Source: Porticoccaceae bacterium (GTDB lineage: Bacteria; Pseudomonadota; Gammaproteobacteria; Pseudomonadales; Porticoccaceae). From it: a stretch of DNA of 64,000 nucleotides. The stretch spans positions 38,260 to 102,259 of the forward strand of contig DUBX01000013.1 of assembly GCA_012960115.1 (NCBI GenBank). The letters are read 5' to 3'. The position numbers and the translations under genes are program-made. Positions 1 to 9,661 of the stretch are shown one piece after another. Position 1 is the first letter of the stretch; the number at the start of each line of letters is the position of its first letter. The notes beneath the pieces are model-generated. The model was not told where the DNA came from, did not search any database, and saw only the letters and a program-made list of their open reading frames with translations.

Positions 1-1
1 T

Positions 2-910
2 GCTAACAGTCTATCCGCGGTGCAAAACGGTGCCCGTCAGGTTGAATGTACGATTAATGGTCTTGGCGAGCGAGCCGGCAATGCGTCTCTTGAAGAGATC
101 GTCATGGCCGTTCGTACTCGGCAAGATTTATTTCCGGTTGAAACTAACATTGATGTTTCTCATATCGTGCCGATTTCTCGGTTGGTGTCTAGTATTACTG
201 GGTTTCCCGTGCAACCTAACAAGGCGATCGTTGGAGCCAATGCTTTTGCTCATGAGTCGGGTATTCACCAAGATGGCATTTTAAAATTTCGAGAAACCTA
301 CGAAATTATGAGGGCAGAAGACGTTGGCTGGGCGGCCAATAAACTTTCATTGGGTAAGCTTTCAGGTCGGGCTGCATTTAGCGCACGTCTTGACGAACTG
401 GGCATTAGCTTTAGCAGTAAAGCGGACTTTAATGAGGCATTTATTAGGTTTAAAGAACTTGCGGACAAAAAACGTGAAATTTTTGACGAAGATCTTCAGG
501 CCTTAGTCTCGGATGTGCAAATGGGCACCGGAGATGATGCTTTGACGCTCGTTGACCTAGAGGTGCTTTCTAAATCCGGTCAATTGCCTCATTCAAAGAT
601 CATTATTAGGTATCAGAATAAGGAGCATTCTGCCGAATCCAGTGGGGATGGCGCTGTTGATGCCATTTTCAATGCTATTGAAAAGCTAATCCACAGTGAA
701 ACCGAACTGCAGCTATACTCAGTTAATGCGGTGACTCAAGGTACTGATTCTCAGGGTGAAGTTACCGTTCGGCTTCAAAAGAATGGGCGGATCATTAATG
801 GGCAGGGCGCCCATACTGACATATTGTTTGCTAGCGCTAAAGCGTACCTACATGCTTTGACACTCATGCGTAATCCGGGCCGTTTGCATCCTCAACTTGG
901 TGGGATTTGA
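2..910 (+). CDS. leuA: 2-isopropylmalate synthase, C-terminal part (gene begins before the window)
   Basis: Condenses acetyl-CoA with 2-oxoisovalerate, the first committed step of leucine synthesis in the cytoplasm. The reading frame is open from base 2, so about 302 C-terminal residues are present and the start lies outside. The opening reads [15 protein letters not shown], followed by [14 protein letters not shown] and the metal-binding HESGIHQDG motif, all typical of LeuA. The last ~130 residues match the regulatory domain that binds leucine in this family, ending in [10 protein letters not shown]. The stop overlaps the ATG of the next gene (TGATG), suggesting translational coupling. The identification is secure. 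Confidence 0.96.
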   Translation, partial: ANSLSAVQNGARQVECTINGLGERAGNASLEEIVMAVRTRQDLFPVETNIDVSHIVPISRLVSSITGFPVQPNKAIVGANAFAHESGIHQDGILKFRETYEIMRAEDVGWAANKLSLGKLSGRAAFSARLDELGISFSSKADFNEAFIRFKELADKKREIFDEDLQALVSDVQMGTGDDALTLVDLEVLSKSGQLPHSKIIIRYQNKEHSAESSGDGAVDAIFNAIEKLIHSETELQLYSVNAVTQGTDSQGEVTVRLQKNGRIINGQGAHTDILFASAKAYLHALTLMRNPGRLHPQLGGI

Positions 911-1677
911 TGGCACAAGGCCATAGAGATTATTATTTAAAGACCTTGGGTATTGATGAATATCTGCCCAAGGATTTGGTAGCCGACAATGAAATGCCCG
1001 TTGTGGAGGTTTTAGAAACTGCCTTTAATGAGCCCTCGAAAGATGTGAAGATAGAACCGATTTCAGCTGAACAATTATTGGGCTCCTTTGATGTTTCTAG
1101 TGATCCGTCACCTGTTCTAGAGCAAGCTAAGACGCAACCAGTGAGTGAGGTAGCTGTAGATCCTTTAGGTGGAAAGCCTGACCCAACAGTTCGCATAGAG
1201 CTTCAATTGGCTCTTTGGCAACCCACCGATGAACTAGTGGTTTGCAGCCTTATTGATCAAAGCCTTCCTGATCCAGACCAAATTCAGCTACTGTCGAATA
1301 TCCTTGTTGCAATGGGTCAGGGTCAAATTAATCTACCCCAGATGGAGCTGGCCCAGTGGCCGCCCTATCCTAATGCCGCGGGTGGCGAACCCGAGGCTCG
1401 GGAGTTTTTAACAACGGTTATACAGGCTAGGCTAGAGGCAAAGAATAGTAAGATGATGCTAGTTCTTGGGATGGAAACAGCACGCTGGATTTTAACCGAA
1501 GAACAAACAGCTAACATTTCCAACGGCCAAACTAATGTCTTTAATGAGATCGTCGGGTTGGTCATCCCTTCTCTTGAAGAGATGATTGAAGATCCTCAAA
1601 GTAAGCGTAAAGCTTGGAACACAATTAGGTTCCTGTCCCCTCATAAAAAGCCCCATCTTGGGGATGCCAACGATTGA
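910..1677 (+). CDS. HolD-like protein (possible DNA polymerase III psi subunit) upstream of rimI
   Basis: A 255-residue protein. The ATG at 910 overlaps the leuA stop; a TTG three bases earlier is less likely. The N-terminus (YYLKTLGIDEYLPKD) has the pattern of the psi-subunit peptide that contacts SSB and chi in E. coli HolD, and the C-terminal ~140 residues (from LALWQPTDELVVCSL on) look like a compact alpha/beta fold. Between them is a low-complexity acidic linker (about residues 35-95). In enterobacteria holD directly precedes rimI, as here, and the stop overlaps the rimI start. The assignment rests on position plus the short N-terminal resemblance; sequence identity to E. coli HolD is low, so function is an inference. 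Confidence 0.5.
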   Translation: MAQGHRDYYLKTLGIDEYLPKDLVADNEMPVVEVLETAFNEPSKDVKIEPISAEQLLGSFDVSSDPSPVLEQAKTQPVSEVAVDPLGGKPDPTVRIELQLALWQPTDELVVCSLIDQSLPDPDQIQLLSNILVAMGQGQINLPQMELAQWPPYPNAAGGEPEAREFLTTVIQARLEAKNSKMMLVLGMETARWILTEEQTANISNGQTNVFNEIVGLVIPSLEEMIEDPQSKRKAWNTIRFLSPHKKPHLGDAND

Positions 1678-2123
1678 ATAGTCTATCTAGATCGTTTTGT
1701 ATCCGTCCAATGGGTCAAACGGACATGGAGGCGGTCGTTGCTATTGAGGCATTAAACTCCAAGTCGCCCTGGAGCGAAAATCAATTCGAACAATGTATTC
1801 AGTGGACTCAGGTAATGGTTCTGGAAAATACAGTTGTTGGCTTCGCTGTCGTCGTAGAGGTGGTTGATCAAGCAGAATTACAAAATATTTCTCTTCATCC
1901 AGACCATGTTGGAGTAGGTCTAGGATCGGAGTTGCTAGATACCGTTATCGAACGGTTACCTGCGCAAATTAACCAAGTATATTTGGAAGTCCGAGTGTCT
2001 AATTTTTCTGCTATTCGTCTTTATAGCAAGGCTGGTTTCGCAGAAATAGGTCAGCGGAGAGGTTATTATGCCACTGAATATGGACGTGAGGATGCCTTAT
2101 TGATGAACCGCTCTTTGTGCTGA
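1674..2123 (+). CDS. rimI: Ribosomal protein S18 alanine N-acetyltransferase
   Basis: GNAT-family enzyme that acetylates the N-terminal alanine of ribosomal protein S18. It has 149 residues, the usual RimI length. It shows the SPWSENQF motif near residue 32, the acetyl-CoA loop HVGVGLGSELL (close to the Q/RxxGxG/A consensus) around residue 80, and the RimI-typical C-terminal stretch LEVRVSNFSAIRLYSKAGF followed by RRGYYAT and GREDALLM. The start is a TTG overlapping the stop of the upstream gene; the next in-frame ATG would cut into the first strand of the fold. It is the third gene of a leuA/holD-like/rimI run with overlapping ends. Confidence 0.9.
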   Translation: MNSLSRSFCIRPMGQTDMEAVVAIEALNSKSPWSENQFEQCIQWTQVMVLENTVVGFAVVVEVVDQAELQNISLHPDHVGVGLGSELLDTVIERLPAQINQVYLEVRVSNFSAIRLYSKAGFAEIGQRRGYYATEYGREDALLMNRSLC

Positions 2124-2217
2124 TAGGGTAGAGAGTGTTTATAATTTAGTTGAAAACAGGATATTATAAACAGAAGCGTAGAAAGTTGATTATATAGACC
2201 GTAAACAAGGAGTTTAG

Positions 2218-2670
2218 ATGGATATTCAAATGTTGTATTGGCACTGGCTTGTTCTGGGGCTTTTGTTGGTGGTTGGCGAAATATTTATACCAAGCTTTAC
2301 CATCCTCTGGTTTGGACTTGGGGCCCTAGTGGTGGGTTTGGTCGAGCTGTTAATACCGATGTCATTGAGCGTCCAAGTATTACTCTGGACTATGTCTTCG
2401 GTGGCCTTTACCTTAGTTTGGTTCAAAATTATTAAGGTCAAGATGGCTCAGGGTAATCGTGGTGAGGACGCAAGAAATGATGCTATTGGAGCATCTGGCT
2501 TGGTCACTAAACTGCCCACTCAAAGCACCCAAGGGAGGATGCGTTTTAGCACGCCGGTGATGGACTCTGATGAATGGGAGTTTAGCTGCGACAGTAGTGT
2601 GGAGCTGGGTGATAGACTTCACATAAAAGAAGTTTCTGGTGAACTTTTGGTCGTTTCAAAATTGAATTAG
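2218..2670 (+). CDS. NfeD-family membrane protein (YbbJ-like)
   Basis: 150 residues. Two hydrophobic hairpin segments cover about residues 5-75 (W-H-W-L-V-L-G-L-L-L-V-V-G-E and following), followed by a soluble C-terminal domain resembling the NfeD OB-fold (GASGLVTKLP ... GRMRFSTPV ... GDRLHIKEVSGELLVV). NfeD proteins partner with SPFH/stomatin proteins and influence membrane microdomain organisation. A clear ribosome binding site (AAGGAG) precedes the ATG. The next gene, 28 bp downstream, is the stomatin-like partner, the same arrangement as ybbJ-qmcA of E. coli. Confidence 0.9.
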   Translation: MDIQMLYWHWLVLGLLLVVGEIFIPSFTILWFGLGALVVGLVELLIPMSLSVQVLLWTMSSVAFTLVWFKIIKVKMAQGNRGEDARNDAIGASGLVTKLPTQSTQGRMRFSTPVMDSDEWEFSCDSSVELGDRLHIKEVSGELLVVSKLN

Positions 2671-2698
2671 AGCGTTAGTAAATTAAGGAGATATCATA

Positions 2699-3550
2699 AT
2701 GGAAGACATGATCGTTGTAGTTGCAGTTTTTTTATTAGTAGTCGTTACCCTTTTTAAAGGTGTTCGCTTGGTGCCCCAAGGGTCGAAGTGGGTTGTACAG
2801 CGATTGGGTAAATTTCAGAAATCATTAAGTCCGGGGCTTAATTTGATCATACCCTATATTGATGTCGTGGCGTTCAAAGCGACGACTAAAGACATTGTTT
2901 TAGAAATCCCATCTCAGGAAGTTATTACCCGGGATAACGTTGTTATTATCGCCAACGCGGTTGCCTATATTAATATCCTCTCCCCAGAAAAAGCCGTCTA
3001 TGGTGTTGAAGACTACGAGTTGGCTATTCGCACTCTGGTGCAGACTTCGCTGCGTTCAATTGTCGGAGAAATGTCGCTTGATGATGCGCTATCTTCCAGG
3101 GATCAAATAAAAGCAAAACTAAAGCTATCTATTTCAGGCGACATTGCTGATTGGGGTATTACCTTAAAAACGGTTGAAATTCAGGATATCCAGCCGTCAG
3201 GCACAATGCAGTCAGCGATGGAAGAGCAGGCTGCAGCTGAACGTCAGAGGCGCGCTACAGTAACGCGTGCTGATGGTGAAAAGACTGCGGCCATTCTTGA
3301 GGCTGATGGCAGGCTTGAAGCTTCACGCAGAGATGCAGAGGCCAAGGTGGTGTTAGCTGAGGCCACTAAAACCGCGCTTGAAAGAGTCAACGAAGCTATT
3401 CAAGATAAGGAGCTTCCAGCAATGTACCTCTTAGGGGAAAAGTACATCGAAGCGATACACAGCATGTCGAAGTCTGACAATTCTAAATTAGTGTTGCTGC
3501 CAGCTGATATACCGGCAGCGGTTCGTGGGATATTGAGTAACGCTAAATAA
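2699..3550 (+). CDS. qmcA: SPFH/stomatin-like membrane protease regulator QmcA
   Basis: 283 residues: an N-terminal transmembrane anchor (about 5-22), then an SPFH/Band 7 domain beginning RLVPQGSKWVVQRLGKF and containing GLNLIIPYIDVV. A charged coiled-coil follows (EEQAAAERQRRATVTRADGE, then repeated A/E/R-rich turns), and the tail includes AMYLLGEKYIEAI. Family members oligomerise at the inner membrane and work with NfeD partners and FtsH-type proteolysis. A good AAGGAG ribosome binding site precedes the ATG. Co-transcription with the NfeD-like gene is likely, with a hairpin terminator after the stop. Confidence 0.93.
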   Translation: MEDMIVVVAVFLLVVVTLFKGVRLVPQGSKWVVQRLGKFQKSLSPGLNLIIPYIDVVAFKATTKDIVLEIPSQEVITRDNVVIIANAVAYINILSPEKAVYGVEDYELAIRTLVQTSLRSIVGEMSLDDALSSRDQIKAKLKLSISGDIADWGITLKTVEIQDIQPSGTMQSAMEEQAAAERQRRATVTRADGEKTAAILEADGRLEASRRDAEAKVVLAEATKTALERVNEAIQDKELPAMYLLGEKYIEAIHSMSKSDNSKLVLLPADIPAAVRGILSNAK

Positions 3551-3590
3551 TCGGTTCACTAAGGCCTCAGTATTATGTAGCTATAAATAG

Positions 3591-3618
3591 CGTCAACCAT
3601 TTCGATCGGTTGACGTTT
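3591..3618 (+). terminator. Hairpin terminator after qmcA
   Basis: CGTCAACC (3591-3598) pairs with GGTTGACG (3608-3615), an 8-bp perfect stem with a 9-base loop, followed by a short TTT run. It lies 40 bp after the qmcA stop and just before the next gene. The short T-tract makes it a modest intrinsic terminator. Confidence 0.6.
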
Positions 3619-3648
3619 CAGGAAGGTATCTACTTAGGGAGAATGTGC

Positions 3649-4032
3649 ATGCGAAATCTAACGTTGTATTCTAGCTTTTTGTGGTGTGGTCTTTTGGCCG
3701 GTTGCGCAACGGGTCTTATGGATAAAACAGCGGACCAGGTTATTGTTGACACTCAGGGTCTTGATCTTAATGAGTATGAAAGGGATCTATCCGAATGTGA
3801 TGCCTTTGCTCAGCAGATTGATATCAGCAAACGTACTGTAGATCGTGTTATAGGTGGTGTCGTCGTGGGTAGTGTCGTCGGTGCGATTCTTGGTAACAGT
3901 GACTCTGCGCAAAAAATAGGCGGAACTGCAGGTGTGATTGGTGGTGTAAAGGGCAACGTTCAAGCTCGAAAGGAGCAACAAAAAGTGATTAAGCGCTGCC
4001 TCCAGGGTCGCGGGTATAAAGTACTTAATTAG
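3649..4032 (+). CDS. Glycine-zipper outer-membrane-type lipoprotein
   Basis: A 127-residue lipoprotein precursor. The signal peptide ends in a lipobox L-L-A-G-C, giving cleavage before Cys19 and a mature N-terminus C-A-T-G. A glycine-zipper stretch (VIGGVVVGSVVGAILGN, then IGGTAGVIGGVKGN) covers about residues 65-105, a pattern seen in small envelope lipoproteins that span or associate with membranes. I chose the ATG at 3649 because GGGAG at 3637-3641 is correctly spaced for it and too close for the ATG at 3643. It sits alone between two terminator-like or non-coding gaps. The specific role is unknown. Confidence 0.8.
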   Translation: MRNLTLYSSFLWCGLLAGCATGLMDKTADQVIVDTQGLDLNEYERDLSECDAFAQQIDISKRTVDRVIGGVVVGSVVGAILGNSDSAQKIGGTAGVIGGVKGNVQARKEQQKVIKRCLQGRGYKVLN

Positions 4033-4147
4033 TCATAGTTACTATTATCTCTGAAATAATAATGTAGAGTCTTTCTCCTTGGGATGTAAATCCAAAACGG
4101 TTACTATGAGCGCCTCGAACAAAGCCTCAAAATAATGGAGTAACGCC

Positions 4148-4513
4148 ATGGAACCTTTGTCTAGTAATCTGCAGGAGAATTTGGATCGATTAATCGTAGA
4201 ATGCCTCGAGCAAGGTTGTATCTGGGGACTGCAAGATGGCACTGAAAATTGGGCGTTGGTAGGTTCAACAGATCATGATGATATTGATGTTATTCCCTTT
4301 TGGTCCTCAAAACCGCTAGCTGAACCCTTATGCAGCGGAGATTGGGGCGTATACAAACCAGTAGCGATCGATATCGAAGAGTTTCTCGACGATTGGTTGC
4401 CTGGCATGCATGGTGACGTGCTGCTTGTTGGTGTGAATTGGGATATAGACTTGAAGGGTATGGAGATAGAACCTCTAGATTTGTTAGAAGAATTTGAAGC
4501 TGAGTTTGATTAA
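4148..4513 (+). CDS. DUF2750 family protein
   Basis: A 121-residue acidic soluble protein. It has the DUF2750 pattern: IWGLQDGTENWALV near residue 25, a following D-rich stretch with DVIPFWSSKPLAE, then W-G-V-Y-K-P and EEFLDDWLPGM near residue 75. No biochemical function is established for the family that I know of. A GGAG ribosome binding site lies 8 bp before the ATG. The next gene begins 3 bp after its stop, so the two are probably co-transcribed. Confidence 0.8.
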   Translation: MEPLSSNLQENLDRLIVECLEQGCIWGLQDGTENWALVGSTDHDDIDVIPFWSSKPLAEPLCSGDWGVYKPVAIDIEEFLDDWLPGMHGDVLLVGVNWDIDLKGMEIEPLDLLEEFEAEFD

Positions 4514-4516
4514 TCC

Positions 4517-5221
4517 GTGTTTATTGATGACTTCTACCATAAGCGTGACAGCGGGATTACGATTAGCGGCCAGCAAGCTAGCGATTTTGCTAAAATTGTA
4601 TGTAATGATTTTAATCCCATACACGATGCTGGCAGTAAGCGCTTTTGTGTGCCTGGAGATCTTTTATTTGCCCTAGCGATAAATCATTATGGTTTGCGGG
4701 AGAAGATGGATTTTCGTTTCTCTGGATTATTGGCTGCTGATACACCGCTGATATTCCCACCCGATTCAATCGCTAATTATCAGATTTTAGACGTGCGGGG
4801 AAAGTCTTATTTAGAGGGTGTTCATTCGGGCAATAGCGTTCAACAGACGACGTCTGTTGATGCTTTAGTTAAAGCCTATGTTCGATTCTCTGGGCATAAT
4901 TTCCCTCATATTCTAGTGCCGTTGATGGCTGATAATAACGTCATGATTAATCCACAACGGCCATTGATTATCTATCAGTCAATGTCGCTTGAGTTGGACT
5001 ATTTAAAATTTAAAAACCCGAGATTACAAATTGCTAAAACCAGTCTAACCGTTGACGGAAAACGAGGCGATGGAGAATTATATTTTACGTTCCACGACGA
5101 CGACAAGATAATTGGGCGCGGCGTTAAAAAACTTATCCTTAGTGGCTTACGCCCCTATCAGCAGGAGGCGGTGGATGGCATGGTTGCTGAATATCAGAAC
5201 AGGCTGTTAAGTCATACATAG
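4517..5221 (+). CDS. DUF3581 family protein
   Basis: 234 residues starting with GTG. The sequence [10 protein letters not shown], then Q-A-S-D-F-A-K and [21 protein letters not shown], matches what I recall of DUF3581. The DFNPIHDxxxAKRFxVPGDLLF core also resembles the MaoC/hot-dog hydratase signature (N-P-I-H-x-D), so a hot-dog-fold thioester role is possible but unproven. It follows the DUF2750 gene by 3 bp. Its 3' end overlaps the 3' end of the convergent uvrA gene by 10 bp. Confidence 0.75.
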   Translation: MFIDDFYHKRDSGITISGQQASDFAKIVCNDFNPIHDAGSKRFCVPGDLLFALAINHYGLREKMDFRFSGLLAADTPLIFPPDSIANYQILDVRGKSYLEGVHSGNSVQQTTSVDALVKAYVRFSGHNFPHILVPLMADNNVMINPQRPLIIYQSMSLELDYLKFKNPRLQIAKTSLTVDGKRGDGELYFTFHDDDKIIGRGVKKLILSGLRPYQQEAVDGMVAEYQNRLLSHT

Positions 5222-8046
5222 GTTTGACGAGCCAGTATTTTACTCAAAAAGTGTCCTGTATAGGAGTCTTTAACCTTAGAAACCTGCTCGGGGGTGCCCT
5301 CAGCGACAATCTGCCCACCACCATAACCGCCCTCTGGACCAAGGTCGATAACCCAATCGGCTGTCTTGACAACATCTAAGTTGTGTTCGATAACTACCAC
5401 GGTATTGCCGTGATCGCGCAGTCTATGAAGTACCGCCAGCAACTGCTCTATATCATGAAAATGTAAACCGGTTGTTGGCTCATCTAAGATATAGAGAGTT
5501 TTCCCCGTGTCTCGCTTGGACAGTTCTTTAGAGAGTTTAACCCTTTGTGCTTCACCACCAGACAAGGTGGTTGCAGATTGTCCTAGGCTGATATACGACA
5601 GTCCAACATCAACGAGCGTTTGTAATTTTCTCGCGATCGCTGGAATAGCATCGAAGAAATCTCGTGCATCTTCAATAGTCATTTCTAACACTTGATGGAT
5701 ATTTTTACCCTTAAAGTGAACATCTAAGGTCTCTCGGTTGTAGCGTTTACCGTTACAAACATCGCAGGGCACGTAAATATCGGGTAGAAAGTGCATTTCC
5801 ACCTTTGTGACTCCATCGCCTTGGCAAGCTTCGCAGCGACCACCCTTGACATTAAAACTGAATCTACCCGGGTTATAACCTCTTGAGCGAGCTTCCTGAG
5901 TGCTTGCAAACAATTCTCTTACGGGCGTAAATATTCCAGTGTAGGTGGCAGGGTTCGAGCGAGGCGTACGACCAATTGGACTTTGGTTGATATCAATGCA
6001 TTTGTCTAACAGGTTGAGGCCTGTTATTTTTGAATGAGGGGCTGGTTTGAGCGTGGTTGCCTTGTTTAGTGCGACAGCGGCAGCTGGATAAAGCGTTTCA
6101 TTAACGAGAGTTGATTTGCCAGAACCAGAGACTCCGGTAATACAGGTAAATACGCCAATGGGAATATTTAAATCCACAGACTGCAGGTTGTTTCCAGTGG
6201 CACCTTTTACGGACAGAAGCTTCCCATTGCCTTTATGGCGCGTTTTGGGTATCAGTATATTTCGCTTGCCTGACAGAAATTGACCGGTGATAGACTTAGC
6301 GCTACTGCATATCTGCTCAACTGAACCTTGTGCGACGATCTCACCACCATGAATCCCAGCACCTGGGCCTATATCGACAACGTAATCAGCAGCAGCAATG
6401 GCTTCTTCATCATGCTCGACCACAATAACGGTGTTACCAATATCACGAAGGCGAACTAACGTTTTCAAGAGGCGTTCGTTATCTCGCTGGTGCAAGCCTA
6501 TAGAGGGTTCATCGAGAATGTACATGACGCCTACTAATCCTGCCCCGATCTGGCTGGCCAGACGAATTCGTTGCGCTTCTCCACCGGATAGAGTATCTGC
6601 ACTCCGGTTAAGGGATAAATAGTTAAGGCCCACATCCACGAGAAAAGTGAATCGTTGGCGAATTTCTTTGACAATCTTGTCAGCAATCTTCCCCTGTCGT
6701 CCTGGCAGTTCAAGTTGATCGAAATAATCAGAACAGTCTCCAACAGGCATACAAACGATGTCTTCAATGCGCTTGTCATCAATGAAAACATTGCGTGCTG
6801 ACTTTCTTAGTCTGGTTCCTGCGCATTCGGGGCAGCTTGAGGTAGCCATAAATTTGGTTAACCCTTCGCGCACTGATTGAGACTCTGTCTCTCTGTAGCG
6901 CCGCTCCATATTATGAATAATACCTTCAAACTTATGTTGCCGACGAAAAACGGTGCCTCTGTCGTTAACGTAATTAAAAGTGATCTCTTCATCGTCACTG
7001 CCGAACAGAATTTTCTGTTGGTGGATGGCGGCAAGTTTTTCCCATGGCTCATCAATATCAAATTGATAATGCTCAGCAAGAGAGGTGAGCATGTTGTAAT
7101 AAAATAGCGTTCTTTTGTCCCAGCCTCGAATAGCGCCTTCGGCAATGGAGACCTCTGGGTGCTGGATGACGCGATCAATATCGAAAAACTGATGTAAGCC
7201 TAAACCATCACACGTTGGGCATGCACCCGCTGGATTGTTGAAGGAGAAGAGCCGTGGCTCGAGCTCATTTAAGCTGTAATTACACACGGGGCAGGCAAAC
7301 TTTGCAGAAAACATTTGATCGGGCTCGTCACCCTCCATATAACTAATCATAACCAAGCCTTCTGCGAGATTTAAGGCCGTTTCAAATGACTCAGCCAATC
7401 GCAAGCCAATATCATCTCTCACTTTAAAGCGATCTACAACAACATCAACGCTATGTTTTTGCTTTTTGTTGAGGGCGGGGGCCTCATCTAAATCACAGAC
7501 CAGACCATCGATTCGTGCGCGAATAAAACCTTGACGCCTTAGTGTCTCAAATAGATGTAAATGCTCTCCTTTCCTGTCCTTAACAACGGGGGCCAAGAGC
7601 ATAAGTTTTGTCCCCTCAGGCAGCTCCATCACCTGATCAACCATCTGGCTGACTGTTTGAGCTTTGAGCGCGTTGTTGTGGTCAGGACACCGAGGCTCTC
7701 CTGCACGGGCGAAAAGTAGACGTAAATAATCGTAGATTTCGGTAATTGTGCCAACAGTAGAGCGAGGATTATGAGAGGTTGATTTTTGTTCAATGGATAT
7801 AGCTGGTGACAGACCCTCGATATGATCTACGTCGGGTTTTTCCATCATGGACAAAAACTGCCGTGCATAGGTTGATAGCGATTCAACATAGCGCCGCTGG
7901 CCCTCAGCGTAGAGAGTATCAAAAGCCAGAGAAGATTTACCAGAACCTGACAGCCCCGTGATAACAATAAATTTATCTCGGGGAAGATCTAGATCAATAT
8001 TTTTAAGATTATGAGTGCGCGCACCGCGAACCTGAATGGTTTTCAT
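5212..8046 (-). CDS. uvrA: Excinuclease ABC subunit A
   Basis: 944 residues, the normal UvrA length. It is the damage-sensing ATPase of nucleotide excision repair and loads UvrB. It has two ABC modules: Walker [10 protein letters not shown] near residue 31 and GVSGSGKST near residue 640, and signature motifs LSGGEAQR in both halves, with DEPSIGLH and DEPTTGLH. It also has zinc-finger cysteine pairs (CPVCNY...CPTC and CEACQGDGV...CDVC). The start [15 protein letters not shown] is canonical. It is divergent from the MFS gene, an arrangement I recall from Pseudomonas as uvrA/MFS/ssb. No convincing CTG-N10-CAG LexA box is visible upstream, but a 16-bp palindrome is present. Confidence 0.98.
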   Translation of the reverse strand: MKTIQVRGARTHNLKNIDLDLPRDKFIVITGLSGSGKSSLAFDTLYAEGQRRYVESLSTYARQFLSMMEKPDVDHIEGLSPAISIEQKSTSHNPRSTVGTITEIYDYLRLLFARAGEPRCPDHNNALKAQTVSQMVDQVMELPEGTKLMLLAPVVKDRKGEHLHLFETLRRQGFIRARIDGLVCDLDEAPALNKKQKHSVDVVVDRFKVRDDIGLRLAESFETALNLAEGLVMISYMEGDEPDQMFSAKFACPVCNYSLNELEPRLFSFNNPAGACPTCDGLGLHQFFDIDRVIQHPEVSIAEGAIRGWDKRTLFYYNMLTSLAEHYQFDIDEPWEKLAAIHQQKILFGSDDEEITFNYVNDRGTVFRRQHKFEGIIHNMERRYRETESQSVREGLTKFMATSSCPECAGTRLRKSARNVFIDDKRIEDIVCMPVGDCSDYFDQLELPGRQGKIADKIVKEIRQRFTFLVDVGLNYLSLNRSADTLSGGEAQRIRLASQIGAGLVGVMYILDEPSIGLHQRDNERLLKTLVRLRDIGNTVIVVEHDEEAIAAADYVVDIGPGAGIHGGEIVAQGSVEQICSSAKSITGQFLSGKRNILIPKTRHKGNGKLLSVKGATGNNLQSVDLNIPIGVFTCITGVSGSGKSTLVNETLYPAAAVALNKATTLKPAPHSKITGLNLLDKCIDINQSPIGRTPRSNPATYTGIFTPVRELFASTQEARSRGYNPGRFSFNVKGGRCEACQGDGVTKVEMHFLPDIYVPCDVCNGKRYNRETLDVHFKGKNIHQVLEMTIEDARDFFDAIPAIARKLQTLVDVGLSYISLGQSATTLSGGEAQRVKLSKELSKRDTGKTLYILDEPTTGLHFHDIEQLLAVLHRLRDHGNTVVVIEHNLDVVKTADWVIDLGPEGGYGGGQIVAEGTPEQVSKVKDSYTGHFLSKILARQTYV

Positions 8047-8106
8047 TAAAATGTCTTTTTGTCAGATTAAACCGTCAATTATAGTGGCCGGAAGGCCTGC
8101 TGGGCA

Positions 8107-8122
8107 AAGAGTAATTACTCTT
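8107..8122. promoter_or_regulatory. 16-bp perfect palindrome in the uvrA/MFS divergent region
   Basis: AAGAGTAATTACTCTT is a perfect palindrome 61 bp upstream of the uvrA start codon, in the 239-bp region between divergent uvrA and the MFS gene. The symmetry without a loop suggests a dimeric-repressor site rather than an RNA hairpin. The protein that might bind is unknown. Confidence 0.4.
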
Positions 8123-8285
8123 AATTGATAGTGTACGGCAAGACCCCTTAGCTAGACCTTAGTTTTCAATGGAAATGCTGTAGATCGAGTGTTTTTTTTT
8201 ACAATATTAATGATAAACATTTTCCCTTGTCGACTGCACTGGTAGTATAGCGGCTTTAGAATTTTAATCAGACATCGACGCCACC

Positions 8286-9644
8286 TTGACAAACTACCCA
8301 GTTTTTTCGCCAATCGAAAGACGCGCAACCTTCTCTATAGCTAGCCTCTATGCTTTTAGAATGCTCGGGCTATTTATGGTACTACCCGTTCTTGCAATTT
8401 CAGTGGGAGGGTACTCAGACTACAGTCCGTTATTGTTGGGGTTGACTCTAGGTGCTTATGGGTTAGTCCAAGCGATTCTACAAATTCCCTTCGGGCTGTT
8501 ATCGGATCGAATTGGGCGGCGGCCGGTGATTATTGGCGGTCTTTTGTTGTTTATTCTGGGCAGTATTGTTTGTGCTCTTGCTGAGACGATGCAAGGTTTA
8601 GTCCTCGGGCGCGCTTTGCAAGGCTCAGGAGCAATAGCCAGCACTCTAATGGCCATGGTTACAGACCTTACGTCAGAGGAAAATCGGAGTAAAGCGATGG
8701 CGATGATTGGCGGGAGTATCGGCTTTTCATTTATCTTAGCCATGGTTCTTGGCCCGCTCATAAGCTTGAACTATGGCCTTTCAGGGGTTTTCTGGACCAC
8801 CGCTATTCTGGGTGTATTAGGTATACTGATTGTGTGGTTATTAGTGCCGAATAGGGTTCAAGTGCAACATAATCGAGAGACCTTAACTGATGTTAAGCAG
8901 ATCGTTAGGTTGCTCAAGCAAACCAAGTTGTTGCGTCTGAATTATGGCATTTTTGCGCTGCATCTAGCCTTGATTGCCGCCTTTGTCGCTATACCAACGA
9001 TATTGTCCGAAGAACTGGGGGTTGAAGGTCAAAACCTTTGGTGGGTTTATCTGTTATTGCTAGGCGGTGGATTTGTCATAATGTTACCGGGCATGATATT
9101 AGCTGAAAAATATAACCGACATAAATTGATTTTTTTGGCGTCGGTTGGAGTCATGACGGGAGTGACATTGATGCTAAGTTTTTATCGTGGATCAGTGGTG
9201 ACTCCTCTGCTTTTGTTGATATTTTTTACTGCATTTAATTTACTCGAGGCGTCATTGCCGTCGTGGATGAGTAAATCTTGCCCTGTCGGAAATAGGGGTA
9301 CAGCAATGGGCATTTATTCTACGAGCCAGTTCTTGGGCGCTTTTTTTGGAGGTCTGCTGGGTGGTTGGAGCTTGCAGACATTGGGCATGAACGGGCTTTT
9401 TGTTGTTATTAGCCTTGTCTTAGCGATTTGGTGGTGCGTATGTTTAGGGATGGAATCTCCAAGGCCCCTAAAAACGTTAGTATTAGTTGTTGGTGGATCA
9501 GGGCATGCCGATTTTACAAAAATAGTTTCAAATATAGCGGGTGTTAAAGATATACTCTTACTAGAAGGCGAGCGATTAGCCTATGTCCAAGTTGACCAGC
9601 GACAGGTGGATATGTCGAGCTTGCAACCGTACTTAAATCGTTAA
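8286..9644 (+). CDS. MFS transporter, YajR-like, with C-terminal soluble domain
   Basis: 452 residues with about 12 transmembrane segments in the first ~390. The MFS motif A DRIGRRPVIIGG follows TM2, and FRMLGLFMVLPVLA opens TM1, both as in YajR-type drug/proton antiporters. The last ~60 residues (TLVLVVGGSGHADFTKIV onward) form a small soluble domain like the ferredoxin-fold YAM domain of E. coli YajR. The start is probably TTG at 8286; no ATG exists before the first membrane segment and no strong ribosome binding site is visible. It lies between uvrA and ssb, as in pseudomonads. The substrate is unknown. Confidence 0.88.
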   Translation: MTNYPVFSPIERRATFSIASLYAFRMLGLFMVLPVLAISVGGYSDYSPLLLGLTLGAYGLVQAILQIPFGLLSDRIGRRPVIIGGLLLFILGSIVCALAETMQGLVLGRALQGSGAIASTLMAMVTDLTSEENRSKAMAMIGGSIGFSFILAMVLGPLISLNYGLSGVFWTTAILGVLGILIVWLLVPNRVQVQHNRETLTDVKQIVRLLKQTKLLRLNYGIFALHLALIAAFVAIPTILSEELGVEGQNLWWVYLLLLGGGFVIMLPGMILAEKYNRHKLIFLASVGVMTGVTLMLSFYRGSVVTPLLLLIFFTAFNLLEASLPSWMSKSCPVGNRGTAMGIYSTSQFLGAFFGGLLGGWSLQTLGMNGLFVVISLVLAIWWCVCLGMESPRPLKTLVLVVGGSGHADFTKIVSNIAGVKDILLLEGERLAYVQVDQRQVDMSSLQPYLNR

Positions 9645-9661
9645 TAAATTAGGGGAAGAAA

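Noticed and set aside
8047-8285. LexA (SOS) box upstream of uvrA
   Set aside because: I looked for CTG-N10-CAG in the divergent region and found none; only an unrelated palindrome is present.
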